From: Ryuthela nishihirai
Taxonomy: Eukaryota; Arthropoda; Arachnida; Araneae; Heptathelidae
Direction: 5' to 3'
NCBI GenBank assembly: GCA_038380435.1
Contig: JAWZYU010000030.1
Location: forward strand, 63,127,817-63,191,816
DNA: 64,000 nt
Shown here piece after piece: positions 9,877 to 20,205 of this stretch. A program made the position numbers and the translations under genes. Position 1 is the first letter of the stretch, and each line of letters begins with the position of its first letter. The notes beneath the pieces are model-generated. The model saw only the letters and a list, made by a program, of their open reading frames with translations, did no database searches and was not told where the DNA came from.

Positions 9877-11031
9877 CCTTTTTTTCGCCACTCCCTTTCC
9901 TTCTCCAATCTTTCTCTTTTCACATCCTCCATGCCCTTTTCAGATCTCCATCCTCCTTGTCTCCTCCCTTCCCCCTTTTTTTCGCCACCCCCTTTCCTTC
10001 TCCAATCTTTCTCTTTTCACATCCTCCATGCGCTTTTCAGATCTCCATCCTCCTTGTCTCCTCCCTTCCCCCTTTTTTCGCCACCCCCTTTCCTTCTCCA
10101 ATCTTTCTCTTTTCACATCCTCCATGCCCTTTTCAGATCTTCATCCTCCTTCTCTCCTCCCTTCCCCCTTTTTTTCGCCACCCCCTTTCCTTCTCCAATT
10201 TTTCTCTTTTCACATCCTCCATGCCCTTTTCAGATCTCCATCCTCCTTCTCTCCTCCCTTCCCCCTTTTTTTCGCCACCCCCTTTCCTTCTCCAATCTTT
10301 CTCTTTTCACATCCTCCATGCCCTTTTCAGATCTCCATCCTCCTTGTCTCCTCCCTTCCCCCTTTTTTCGCCACCCCCTTTCCTTCTCCAATCTTTCTCT
10401 TTTCACATCCTCCATGCCCTTTTCAGATCTCCATCCTCCTTCTCTCCTCCCTTCCCCCTTTTTTTCGCCACCCCCTTTCCTTCTCCAATTTTTCTCTTTT
10501 CACATCCTCCATGCCCTTTTCAGATCTCCATCCTCCTTCTCTCCTCCCTTCCCCCTTTTTTCGCCACCCCCTTTCCTTCTCCAATCTTTCTCTTTTCACA
10601 TCCTCCATGCCCTTTTCAGATCTCCATCCTCCTTCTCTCCTCCCTTCCCCCTTTTTTTCGCCACCCCCTTTCCTTCTCCAATCTTTCTCTTTTCACATCC
10701 TCCATGCCCTTTTCAGATCTCCATCCTCCTTCTCTCCTCCCTTCCCCCTTTTTTTCGCCACCCCCTTTCCTTCTCCAATCTTTCTCTTTTCACATCCTCC
10801 ATGCCCTTTTCAGATCTCCATCCTCCTTGTCTCCTCCCTTCCCCCTTTTTTCGCCACCCCCTTTCCTTCTCCAATCTTTCTCTTTTCACATCCTCCATGC
10901 CCTTTTCAGATCTCCATCCTCCTTCTCTCCTTCCTTCCCCCTTTTTTTCGCCACCCCCTTTCCTTCTCCAATCTTTCTCTTTTCACATCCTCCATGCCCT
11001 TTTCAGATCTCCATCCTCCTTCTCTCCTCCC
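9877..11031. repeat. 96/97-bp polypyrimidine minisatellite, 12 units
   Basis: Twelve units of about 96.5 bp, each with CTTTTTTCGCCACCCCCTTT, CTTTTCACATCCTCCATG and CTTTTCAGATCTCC. The plus strand is almost entirely C and T. Units differ in the run of T (6 or 7) and in cctt(g/c)tctcc. All three plus frames stay open for over 350 codons because stops are rare in such sequence; I do not consider it coding. Confidence 0.95.
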
Positions 11032-11593
11032 AAATGCTCTTCGGAAGCAAACCTCTATGGGGTTGGGGGTGCTGATGATAGCCCTCAATTAATTTCCTTT
11101 TTCCCAATATTAATAGTTATATGGAACACCACAGATTGAATTTCCCCCATAAAATCACAAGGTTCGACCTTAGGGGAATGTCCTCTGTTCCCCTTCCTCA
11201 TCCCCCGTCTCTCCCCCCCCCATACAAATTATAAAAGAGGTGCAAGATACTGGATTTCCGATGTCATATAACATTTCCTCTTCCGTTTTACAGGTCTTTA
11301 AAAAATTTCTTGAAAAATGCCCGAAATATAAATAAGTTTAAAAATTATTTTTGGCTTTAAAAATGCTTTAAAAATTAAAATTTTAAATTACGTTACTTTA
11401 GAATTATTGTCACTAATTATTATTTTTGAACTCGTGCTCAGTTCCCATCCGTTTAAATTCATAATATTAACAAAATGAATTTCTTTACGTCTGCTTTGTT
11501 GATTCAGCAAACAAACGTTTCTTCAAATGGGAAATGTTGAGAAACATTTGCTGTAAATTCCAGACAATGAAAAATAAGATTTCCTTTCATATT
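11032..11593. other. Intron sequence, nothing recognised
   Basis: AT-rich, with a short C run near 11214. No coding or repeat signal seen. Confidence 0.5.
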
Positions 11594-11978
11594 GGGGCGG
11601 GGGTGGCTCAGTCGGTAGCGCGCCAGGCTCGTAATCTGTAGTTCCCAGGTTCGAGTCCCAGCTGGGTCAGCGTTGAGATTTATCTCCGCAAAATTCCCCG
11701 CCCAGCTCACGGTCAGTAGGGGACACCGATGGGCTTGGAAAGGCCGCCGTCTGTCGGATGGGACGTTAAGCCGTGGCCCCGTCTACAGGAGAGCCATACC
11801 CTGTGTACGTTAAAGAACACGCTGGATGGCCTTGACGAGAGGCTACCATCTGTCTCCCAACAGCTGTTCCAATGGGTCCCCTCCCCCAACCTTCTCTGAG
11901 CCTACGGGGTCCATGTGACCTGGCCATTTAGCCCATGGTGTGCAAAAAAGTGCCGCTCAGAGGTAAAACAACCCAACC
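11594..11978 (+). mobile_element. SINE-A, full length
   Basis: The head at 11594 (GGGGCGGGGGTGGCTCAGTC) is followed by the B box, both ACGTTAA body motifs and a tail ending gtaaaacaacccaacc. It lies about 170 bp upstream of the Cys-loop exon. Confidence 0.85.
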
Positions 11979-12149
11979 TTTCTTATTACAGCACGTTAAA
12001 AGCTTTATTAAATATATTTTTCTTTCTGAATTAATTCTCCCTCTTCTTACAAAATAAAAAAATCTTAAAAATGATAGGAAATATCGTATCATCTTACTTA
12101 TTTGTATCGAGAACGTTCTCTGTGATTTAATGATTCTTTTCTTAATTAG

Positions 12150-12330
12150 TGCGGATGGGAATTTCGAAGTGACTCTGGAGACGAAAGCTCAGTTGGACAA
12201 CAGGGGGAAAATTCAGTGGAAACCTCCGGCTATCTACAAGAGCTCATGCGAAATAGATGTGGAGTATTTTCCGTTTGATGAGCAGACGTGCCTCATGAAG
12301 TTTGGTTCCTGGACGTACGACGGGTTTAAG
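12150..12330 (+). CDS. nAChRalpha: nAChR alpha subunit, Cys-loop exon (181 bp)
   Basis: The acceptor is TTCTTTTCTTAATTAG ending at 12149; the donor is AAG|GTAAGT at 12330/12331. The first base completes the split codon, followed by 60 codons. These include the signature Cys-loop, two cysteines exactly 13 residues apart ([15 protein letters not shown]; residues 70 and 84 counting from the first visible exon), which couples agonist binding to the gate, and the loop B segment [16 protein letters not shown] just before it is a strong family signature. The exon ends in phase 0 and joins the exon at 29584. Oddly, a 33-bp minisatellite starts 3 bases after the donor and keeps the same frame open to a TGA at 12994-12996, so a retained intron would add 221 residues in place of loop C and the membrane domains. 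Confidence 0.95.
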
Positions 12331-12333
12331 GTA

Positions 12334-12966
12334 AGTGGCATTCGCTTCTCTTCACTGCCAAACAGAAGTGGCATTCGCTTCTCTTCACTTCCAAACAGAA
12401 GTGGCATTCGCTTCTCTTCACTGCCAAACAGAAGTGGCATTCGCTTCTCTTCACTTCCAAACAGAAGTGGCATTCGCTTCTCTTCACTGCCAAACAGAAG
12501 TGGCATTCGCTTCTCTTCACTTCCAAACAGAAGTGGCATTCGCTTCTCTTCACTTCCAAACAGAAGTGGCATTCGCTTCTCTTCACTGTCAAACAGAAGT
12601 GGCATTCGCTTCTCTTCACTGCCAAACAGAAGTGGCATTCGCTTCTCTTCACTGCCAAACAGAAGTGGCATTCGCTTCTCTTCACTTCCAAACAGAAGTG
12701 GCATTCGCTTCTCTTCACTGCCAAACAGAAGTGGCATTCGCTTCTCTTCACTGCCAAACAGAAGTGGCATTCGCTTCTCTTCACTGCCAAACAGAAGTGG
12801 CATTCGCTTCTCTTCACTGCCAAACAGAAGTGGCATTCGCTTCTCTTCACTTCCAAACAGAAGTGGCATTCGCTTCTCTTCACTGCCAAACAGAAGTGGC
12901 ATTCGCTTCTCTTCACTGCCAAACAGAAGTGGCATTCGCTTCTCTTCACTTCCAAACAGAAGTGGC
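12334..12966. repeat. 33-bp minisatellite at the nAChR splice donor, 19 units
   Basis: Nineteen exact-length units of AGTGGCATTCGCTTCTCTTC + ACTGCCAAACAGA start at base 4 of the intron, then a partial unit (agtggca). The only variants are ctgcc, cttcc and one ctgtc. The unit length is a multiple of three, so the upstream exon frame stays open throughout ([11 protein letters not shown] repeated). The pyrimidine-rich core ttcgcttctcttcact could affect splice-donor use in the RNA. It is the most regular array inside the gene. Confidence 0.97.
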
Positions 12967-13072
12967 AACTCTACAAAACTGATTCTGTTGCGTTGATTCT
13001 GGATGATCTAATTAATTTCGTCTGTCGACATCTAGTGCAGGGCTTCCAACTATACGATGGGAAACTTCTAGC

Positions 13073-13471
13073 TTCTGTGGTGATTGGGGCGGGGGTGGCT
13101 CAGTCGGTAGCGCGCTAGGATCGTAATCTGTAGTTCCCAGGTTCGAGTCCCAGCTGGGTCAGCGTTGAGATTTTTCACCGCCCTGCCCACGGTCAGTAGG
13201 GGACACCGATGGACTTGAAAAGGCCACCGTCCGTCGGATGGGACGTTAAGCCGTGGCCCCGTGTGCGGGAGAGCCATACCCTGTGCACGTTAAAGAACAC
13301 GCTGGATGCCCTTGACGGGAGGCTACCATCTGTTTCCCAACAGCTGTTCCAGTGGGTCCCCTCCCCCAACCTTCTCTGAGCCTTCGGGGTCCTTGTGACC
13401 TGGCCATTTAGCCCATGGTGTGCAAAAAAGTGCCGCTCAGAGGTAATCCAATCCAATTCTGTGGTGATTGG
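13073..13471 (+). mobile_element. SINE-A flanked by a perfect 15-bp target duplication
   Basis: TTCTGTGGTGATTGG occurs at 13073-13087 and again at 13457-13471. Between them lies a nearly full SINE-A with tRNA-like head, a short body deletion after the head, and a tail reading gaggtaatccaatcc. The perfect duplication indicates a recent insertion. Confidence 0.92.
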
Positions 13472-13537
13472 AAGTGACACGTCAGTAATCCATGATTTCA
13501 GCTAACCTAAAAATCAATATTAATTTAATGCTCTAAT

Positions 13538-13580
13538 ACAGGGGTTTTCAACGTGGGGTACGCGATAAAATTTTTTGGGG
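13538..13580 (-). mobile_element. Fragment of the hAT-type MITE family
   Basis: ACAGGGGTTTTCAACGTGGG and TACGCGATAAAATTTTTTGGGG match the right end of the 6112 and 51551 elements in reverse. It is interrupted at TA 13581-13582 by a foldback MITE, and the other part is not found. Confidence 0.65.
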
Positions 13581-13582
13581 TA

Positions 13583-13786
13583 CAGTCGCTCAAAAAAACT
13601 TGTGAACGCTATGGTTGATTACAGAATTCAGAAAAAGATATCTGGCAACGATTTTTTTACAAATTAGTGATCTGGCAACTTTCGTGTCAGGTTGCCAGAT
13701 CACTAATTTCTAAAAAAATCGTTGTCAGATATTTTTTCTGAATTCTGTAATCAACTACAGTGTTCGAATACTTTTTTGAACGACTA
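13583..13786. mobile_element. Foldback MITE (Tc1/mariner type)
   Basis: CAGTCGCTCAAAAAAAC... to ...TTGAACGACTA between TA dinucleotides (13581-13582, 13787-13788). The two arms are complementary over almost the full length. Confidence 0.85.
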
Positions 13787-13835
13787 TAAATCACTACAGA
13801 ATGCGATTTAAGATGATGATCCATTTAATATAAAT

Positions 13836-14083
13836 CATGGATAGCCAACGTGTGGATCCAGAAGCAATTTCATATACATCTCTTTATAATCTGATTCAAA
13901 TTAAATTTATTTTCTAACAGATAATAGTATTTGTTGCTTTATATTTGTTTTGTTGTTGTATGTTTTTTTTACTTTGTTCGGCCAAAATATTTTTTCACTT
14001 TATTTTTCTAGGGGGCGGTGTGATTGTCTTGCAATTGTAAAATAAAATGTAGAACCCAGGCTCATAAAGGTTGGCCACCCCTG
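13836..14083 (-). mobile_element. Degraded short hAT-type element
   Basis: The right end reads GGTTGGCCACCCCTG, and the left end atggatagccaacg is a decayed counterpart. The flanks ATATAAAT (13828-13835) and GTATAAAT (14084-14091) agree at 7 of 8 bases, as expected for a hAT duplication. Confidence 0.7.
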
Positions 14084-14206
14084 GTATAAATGAACACTTT
14101 TTTAAAACTGTACAAGAAAGTGTAAGAATAATTTAGAAATAATTGCTTCAGAATAGAATCGGAGGGAACAAAAGGAATATTAAAGTTCAAAAGTATTATG
14201 AAAAGT

Positions 14207-14630
14207 ACCCAGTATCACTGGTGCGGGGGTGGCTCAGTCGGTAGCGCGCCAGGCTCGTAATCTGCAGTTCCCAGGTTCGAGTCCCAGCTGGGTCAGCATC
14301 GAGATTTATCTCCGCAAAATTCCCCGTCCTGCCCACGGTCAGTAGGGGACACCGATGGATTTAAAAAGGCCGCCGTCCGTCGGATGGGACGTTAAGCCGT
14401 GGCCCCGTGTGCGGGAGAGCCATACCCTGTGCACGTTAAAGAACACGCTGGATGGCCTTGACGGTAGGCTACCATCTGTCTCCCAACAGCTGTTCCAGTG
14501 GGTCCCCTCCCCCAACCTTCTCTGAGCCTTCGGGGTCCTTGTGACCTGGCCATTTAGCCCATGGTGTGCAAAAAAGTGTCGCTCAGAGGTAAAACAACCC
14601 AACCCAACCCAAACAACCCAGTACCACTAG
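14207..14630 (+). mobile_element. SINE-A with imperfect 15-bp duplication
   Basis: ACCCAGTATCACTGG (14207-14221) and ACCCAGTACCACTAG (14616-14630) flank a full element with head at about 14223 and tail aaaacaacccaacccaaccc. Confidence 0.88.
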
Positions 14631-14680
14631 CGAAGCCAAAAGTGATGTTTGGGTGTTAAAGTCTTGCCCAGGCACACGTA

Positions 14681-14863
14681 CAGTCGCTCAAAAAAGTATC
14701 CGAACGCTATGGTTGATTACAGAATTCAAAAAAATATCTGGCAACGATTTTTTTTTTAAATCAGTGACACGAAGGTTGCCAGATCACTAATTTCTAAAAA
14801 AAATCGTTGCCTGATATTTTTTCTGAATTCTGCAATCAACCATAGTGTTTGGATTCTTTTTTA
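14681..14863. mobile_element. Foldback MITE (Tc1/mariner type)
   Basis: The left end CAGTCGCTCAAAAAAGTATC follows TA 14679-14680. The right arm ends in gtgtttggattctttttt and then a TATATA run instead of the usual terminus. Confidence 0.8.
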
Positions 14864-14904
14864 ATATATATATATAATGCGTATGAATAGATAATGCAAT
14901 GAAT

Positions 14905-15267
14905 ATGGAGCGTGTGCAGTTACCGTTCACGGCAAACTGGAGCGGTTGCGGTTGATGTTCACAGCACATTGGATCGTGTGGGCTCACAAAAACCTGGATC
15001 GTGTGGGCCCACTCACAGAAATATTGAGTGTGTGCAGTTACCGTTCACAGCAAACTGGAGCGTGTTCAGTAACTGCACACGCTCCAGTTTGCTGTGAACG
15101 GTAACTGGAACGTGTACAGTTGCTGTACACGCTCCAGATATTTTTCCTGAATTCTGTAATCACGTGACACGAAGGTTGCCAGATCACTAATTTCTAAAAA
15201 AAACGCCTGATATTTTTTCTGAATTCTGTAATCAACCGTAGTATTCGGATATTTTTTTGAGCGACTG
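14905..15267. mobile_element. Foldback MITE, composite form with inner GGAGCGTG modules
   Basis: The right part is the standard arm ending GAGCGACTG at 15267 next to TA. The left part is built from repeated modules (GGAGCGTGTGCAGTTACCGT, ggatcgtgtgggctcac) in place of the usual left TIR. Confidence 0.75.
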
Positions 15268-15618
15268 TACATCCAACTGATCTGACATCAGTACCAGACA
15301 TTAATCGATCGTTGCATATTTTGTTGCACAAATAATTTTTGCCCCGTTTCATTGAAAAAAACTGAACGTTCTACAATCGCTGTTGAGACAGGAAGAGATG
15401 CCAAAACTTTAAATAAGCGATAAATTTTGGGAAATAAAATTTCATCACAATACGCATTAAAGTTTGCACTGCATCGTTTGGTTTCTCATATTCGTACGTT
15501 TTCCATTTTTCGCTCCATATTCGATATTCACTCTCCAATAGAGTTTAGGAAGCATCTTCCATCGTATATGATTTATTTTTTCTCTAACGAAAGAATTTAC
15601 GGAAGAATAATTTCGAGT
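15268..15618. other. Intron sequence, possibly the far end of the hAT transposase remnant
   Basis: AT-rich. The minus strand may hold the eroded C-terminal part of the pseudogene that follows, but I cannot show it. Confidence 0.35.
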
Positions 15619-16905
15619 CTAGATACCTAGAACATTGCCCCCAAAACGAGTTTGTAAATTTGAAAGCAGCTTGTTGAGACATTTAATATGAGTACTTTTC
15701 CGAAAATAGTCTTCAAATATAGATGTAGGATAATTTAACAGTAATAGGCCCTTCCTTAAAAAAATTCCAGAGTAAGTTCTCGGAGTTTCGAAAAAAAAAC
15801 ACTTGAATTCTTCATTTAACGTTCCATTTCGCAAATTAAGAAGTTGATTGATTATATTTCGTGCATGGTTCATTGCTGAGATCAAATCATGCTTCGTATT
15901 TTTCAGATAACTTAATAAGTCTAGAGTGAAACTAAATAACTTTTCGCAGACTAAAAGTGATACTAAAAATGTTCCTCTGCCAATTCCTGCAAACAATAAA
16001 TCAGCTGTGTGGGAAAGTTTTTCCAGCAGAAGCAATTTCAGTTAGGCTCGCCACAATATGCTCAAGAAGCTCCAAAAAAAGAAAAAAACCATTACAGCAT
16101 TGGAACGGTCAAACAATCTCGTTTCGCATATTGTAAAAAGTCTTGGGGGAGGGGGGGGGGTCCGGGACCAAATTTTTGATATGTGTTTTGAGAGGACTCC
16201 CACAAAAAGAATAATTTCGAAACAAATTGCACACTTATCTGAGATTTTGCAAACCGTTCCGAACAGCGGGAAGAAAAAAAACGAGATTCAGTCAGTGACT
16301 AGAACAGTGGACATATAGGGCGTTGGGAAATTTGTGTCTCTTACATTGGCTTGTACGTCATTTAATCTTCCATGCATGGCGCAACCGTAACCTTGACCAA
16401 CCAACTTCGACAAATCGAGACCTAGCTTCGCATTCTTCAATTGGCACTTCAGCTAAACTATCGCCACTCAAATCTTGCACAGCAACAAAAGCTAAAAAGT
16501 CATCTTTTAAAATGTTGGTAGAATTAACACATCGAAGAAAAAGGGAAAATTGTTCTACACCAGAAATATCGTCAGCCAAAATACTGAAACATCCAGAGTT
16601 ATTAACTTCTGTTCGAATTTTTCTCTGAATTGTTTTGGAACTAATATCAATAATCTCATTGATTATTCTTGGGCTGATAATACAGTACGTTCTTTTTACA
16701 ATTTTCAATGTGTTCTTTCAAACTTTCGTCACCTGACTGAACTCTTTACCTTAATAGAGCACGAAAATTACCATCTTCGATATCAATCTTTTCTAAAGTT
16801 TCCATTAGAGAGAGACTTCCACGATATCCAGCATTGGGTGCTTTTGAACAGTATCAGAAAGTGTTCTGCTGCCAAAATACATATTTATTTTCGCTTTGTT
16901 CCCTA
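15619..16905 (-). pseudogene. hAT-type (ZMYM1/DUF4371-like) transposase remnant
   Basis: The minus strand carries pieces of a DUF4371-type hAT transposase in several frames. Near 16740-16690 is a decayed RVQSGDE/KEHIENCKKN segment. The piece from 16708 to 16358 reads ISPRIINEIIDISSKTIQ, then GCFSILADDISG...EQFSLFLRCV, matching the domesticated ZMYM1-like pattern (ILADE...EQLS...RYV). A later piece (16035-15619) has LVCEKLFSFTLDLLSYLKN...DLISAMNHARNII, typical of the following helical part. Many stops and frameshifts separate the pieces, so it is not functional. Terminal repeats were not identified. Confidence 0.75.
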
Positions 16906-16944
16906 AACTTCTTAAACGCATCTTTCCATTTAATGAAAGGTTAG

Positions 16945-17088
16945 CCGTCCTGTGGCCGAGTGGTTAGCGCGCTTGGCTACTGATCTAAGGAACCTGGATT
17001 CGAGCCCCGGGTAAGGCATGGACGTTTGTGATGTTTATCTGCTTCACCTATGTGGCAAGCAGCTGCTTGAGGGGGTATTTTATTTATT
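16945..17088 (+). mobile_element. SINE-B, internally shortened
   Basis: The tRNA-like head has A box TGGCCGAGTGGTTAG and B box GGATTCGAGCC, with an anticodon-stem-like CTTGG/CTAAG pair. It is joined after about 110 bp to the conserved end GTGGCAAGCAGCTGCTTGAG and an AT-rich tail. It lacks the middle seen in the 19290 copy. Confidence 0.8.
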
Positions 17089-18645
17089 TTTTTATCTCCA
17101 ATTTCTCCAAAATTTCAATATTTTGGTGAGCTCCTTTTCCAACAACCTTTTTACAAAATGCAATGCAAAATTTGCATAATACACCATATAAAACTTTTGA
17201 GTAGGTGAACAATTTCCATTTATCCTGCCAATTGCTTTGAAATTTTATTTTTTTTCTACCGTGCAGTCTTGATGCATAACAAAAGTTCTTATTTGGATTT
17301 ATGATTGTAAGAACTTTGCTGATAAATTCCTTGTTATTTTTGATTATTGTACTTAGTAATCAAAAGTCCAATATCATCTGTATCTTCAGAGGAACTTTGT
17401 TCAAATGAAAGCAAAAATTGGTCAACATTAGATGAGCAGCCTGGTGTTAATTGAATGGTTTTTATAAATCCGACATAACTTGTATTATGGGTGTTTCGAT
17501 ATTAGGTAGGAAAACATTTGTATCATTTTGTAAATTTTCATCTTCAGTCTTTATAACTTTTGTTTGTCATTTTACTATTGCGTTTCAGTTTAGTTAGGGC
17601 TTTAGATTTTTAACACAAAAACAAATTACTTTAATGATCTACACATCACACTAATCACAAACCAAACAACGAAGTCAATGTACAATAAAGTCTTCACTAA
17701 AGAATGTCACAAGTCTTTGCCACCAATCACACATGATCAACTACTACACACAACTATTCAAACTAAAAGTACACTTTACTATTATCCGAAATTATGCACA
17801 TCATAAAAATTCCGAAAATCATTCAAAATGAGCTCCACACTTCGCGTACTGTAATGTACTAAAAGCATCTAGTGAAGTCTTAGTTAGTTAAAGTTGTTGG
17901 CTTCCTTCTTCTCTGAAGGAAAATTTGACAATTAAATTTCATTTATTTTGAATTCTCTCTGCCAATATTCTAATAGGCGTTTAACTTTACTGAGCTCTTC
18001 ATCGTAGATAACATTGCCTTCAATTCCAAAGCCTAAGCGTTAATAAAGTTTCATTTCAGGACTCCATAATGAGGTTTCTTGCGGCCACCACCAATTTGAT
18101 CTCATACGAGCCAACTTATGACACTCCAAAATAATGTGTTAAACAGAGTGCAACCAAATACACCACAACTGTCTGAGATCTGAAAGAATTTGCTTAAATG
18201 CAGGTTTGTTTCTAATGCTCTGGATTTACACAGAAGGAAGTTACCTGGAGTATTATCAAAATAGGTTCCCCTTGTTACCACCGCTTTAAATAATAATTTT
18301 GCAAATGAAAAATCCTTAACCGTTTCATACTTTCCGTGAGCGTTTATTATCGTTCACGGTCCCTTATCGCTTAGAGTTGCCCGGACAGAGCTGCCGTTTG
18401 TTCGCTGCCATATTCGTGCTTTTTGAAAACTGTCTTTACGAGACAAACTAATTTGAAATACTACCTCACAGCGGCCAACGCATGAATAGGACATTCAGAG
18501 TGAAACATCCAGGGCTTTAGTAATTCGATATAATCAGAAAACTTAAAGATATTTATGGAGATCAAGTCATTGAAGTTGCACAGGAGATCGCACAAACTGC
18601 GTCAGTTATTACTTATTCAAACTAAAGAAGGCGGCGAGTAGGTAC
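17089..18645. other. Intron sequence with a possible old retroelement remnant
   Basis: On the minus strand around 18300-17950, short frames read like the cysteine-containing tail of a reverse-transcriptase polyprotein, but too weakly to call. A small hairpin CCGTGAGCG...CGTTCACGG lies at about 18339-18361. The rest is AT-rich and unassigned. Confidence 0.3.
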
Positions 18646-18845
18646 TATTAAATAAATAAATATCTCCTCAAGCAGCTGCTTGTCACAGAGATCTGACAGG
18701 AGCCTGTCAGTTTAATAGGCCAGAGTAGGACTGTGAGGATGAATAGACTTCAGCAGAAAGACAGCACAAACATCCATGCCTTAACTGGGGCTCGAATCCA
18801 GATCCCTTTGATCAGTAGCCACGCTTGCTAACCACTCGGCCATTA
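18646..18845 (-). mobile_element. SINE-B, full length
   Basis: In reverse orientation: CCTCAAGCAGCTGCTTG at 18666, body with gacaggagcctgtcag, and head (CTAACCACTCGGCCA) ending at about 18843. Confidence 0.85.
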
Positions 18846-19239
18846 ATAAATGCCAAAAGTTACTGTTGTGAGCATTTCCATAGAGCAAACGATTCTCAAC
18901 AGGTGTATTAAACAAGAAGGTAATCCGAAAGAGAATACGCTGAATTCTTTAGAGATCCTTAGAGATTGCTTTACTTTAAGTCCAAAGTTTAGCCCTGATA
19001 TGTAAGGGAGCTTGCTGTCATAATATGAGTAGTTTAGCTGGAATTCGAGAAATGTGCGTAAAGTCCAAATTAGTTTGGAAGCGGTGTCTGCAACTTTCAG
19101 TTTGGTTTCATTCTGTGAACTGTCTCTCCTTTTTTGCTTTCTTTTCCCCATTCCATTGCTTCTTTTCCGTTTCGCCTTTTACTTTTTTGTTTCTACTATT
19201 AGCTTACCGACTTGATCTCCACAAATACCTTTAAGCCAC

Positions 19240-20205
19240 TTGGTAAGGTACAGGCGAGTTGTAAAAATTGGGATTGGTTTTGTGAAATTGTCGTCCCGTG
19301 GCCGAGTGGTTAGCACGCTTGGCTACTGATCTACGGGACCTGGGTTCGAGCCCCGGATAAGGCATGGATGTACGTGTCGTTTTTCTGCTGAGGTCCTGCC
19401 ATCCACTCAGACCTTCTACTATGCCATATAAACTGGCAGGCTCCTGTCAGACCTCTGTGGCAAGTAGCTGCTTGAGGGGGTATTTTTTGTGAAATTAAGG
19501 AGAGTTGGAAAAATCGAGAACTCTTGGTAAAATCTAGGGGAGTTGGCATAATCCGAAGCCACTTGGTAAAATACAGGGGAGTTGTGAAAATTGTGCCTTT
19601 CCTGTGCAATTAAGGAGAGTTGATAAAATTCGAAATGACTTGGCAAATTCAGAAAAGACGTAAAAATTGTGGGTTTTTTTCAATAAAATTATGGCGAGTT
19701 GGCTAAATCTAAGGTAGTTGGCAAAATTAGAATCCACTTGGTAAAATATAGGCGAGTTGTAAAAACTTAGGATTTGTTTTGTGAAATTAAGGAGTGTTGG
19801 AGAAACTGAGGAAACTTAACAAAATATAGGGCAGTTGACAAAATTCGAATCCACTTGGAAAATTCAGGCGAGTTGTGATAATTGGGATTGGTTTGCGACA
19901 TTAAAGAGAGTTGACAAAATCGAGAAAACTTGGCAAAATCTTGGGGAGTTTGAAAAATTTGAAGTGACTTGGCCAATTTAGGAGAGATGTAAAGATTGGG
20001 ATTGGTTTTGTGAATTTAAGGAGAGTTGCCCAAATCAAGGGGAGTTGGGAAAATTCACACCGACTTGCTACAATTCAGACGAGATGTAAATATTGGGATT
20101 ATTTCTGTGAAATTATGGCTAGTTGGCAAAATTGGAAGTCAAATGGCAAAAAATTTCTCAGTTGGCAAAATTTGATTTTCGAGTTGGAAAATTTTCAATT
20201 TCTCG
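19240..20205. repeat. Degenerate minisatellite interrupted by a SINE-B
   Basis: Phrases such as ggcgagttgtaaaaattggg, ggttttgtgaaattaaggag and ttggcaaaat recur many times with drift, in units of roughly 110-130 bp. It was probably once regular and is now decayed. The SINE-B at 19290 split it. Confidence 0.75.
19278..19496 (+). mobile_element. SINE-B, full length, with 12-bp target duplication
   Basis: TTTTGTGAAATT (19278-19289 and 19485-19496) flanks a copy with head GTCCCGTGGCCGAGTGGTTA, body TCCTGCCATCCACTCAGACC, and end CAAGTAGCTGCTTGAGGGGG. The duplicated target is itself part of the surrounding minisatellite. Confidence 0.9.

Larger units (their letters stand above)
3497..12149 (+). other. 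nAChR intron between the 110-bp exon and the Cys-loop exon
   Basis: An 8653-bp GT-AG intron. It contains SINE-A copies (3621, 8794, 9401, 11594), a 46-bp x4 array, two hAT-type elements, two foldback MITEs and the 12-unit polypyrimidine minisatellite at 9877. The rest is AT-rich sequence with no coding signal. Confidence 0.85.

Noticed and set aside
9868..11139. A 423-codon open frame and two overlapping frames of over 350 codons
   Set aside because: All three forward frames are open because the polypyrimidine repeat lacks stop codons; composition is pure repeat with no domain.
11594..11680. tRNA gene candidates at SINE heads
   Set aside because: A and B boxes are present, but acceptor-stem pairing is poor and every copy is joined to the SINE body; they are tRNA-derived heads.
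12234..12982. Long open frames on both strands over the 33-bp array
   Set aside because: Repeat read-through. Only the plus frame continuous with the exon is of interest, and only under intron retention.
14339..14602. Recurring frame starting MGCFTSERHFFAHHGLNGQ at many loci
   Set aside because: It is the antisense reading of the SINE-A tail and body and occurs wherever SINE-A occurs; it is not a gene family.
17950..18300. Possible reverse-transcriptase C-terminal remnant on the minus strand
   Set aside because: Only a few loosely placed cysteines and short frames; too weak to call without a search.
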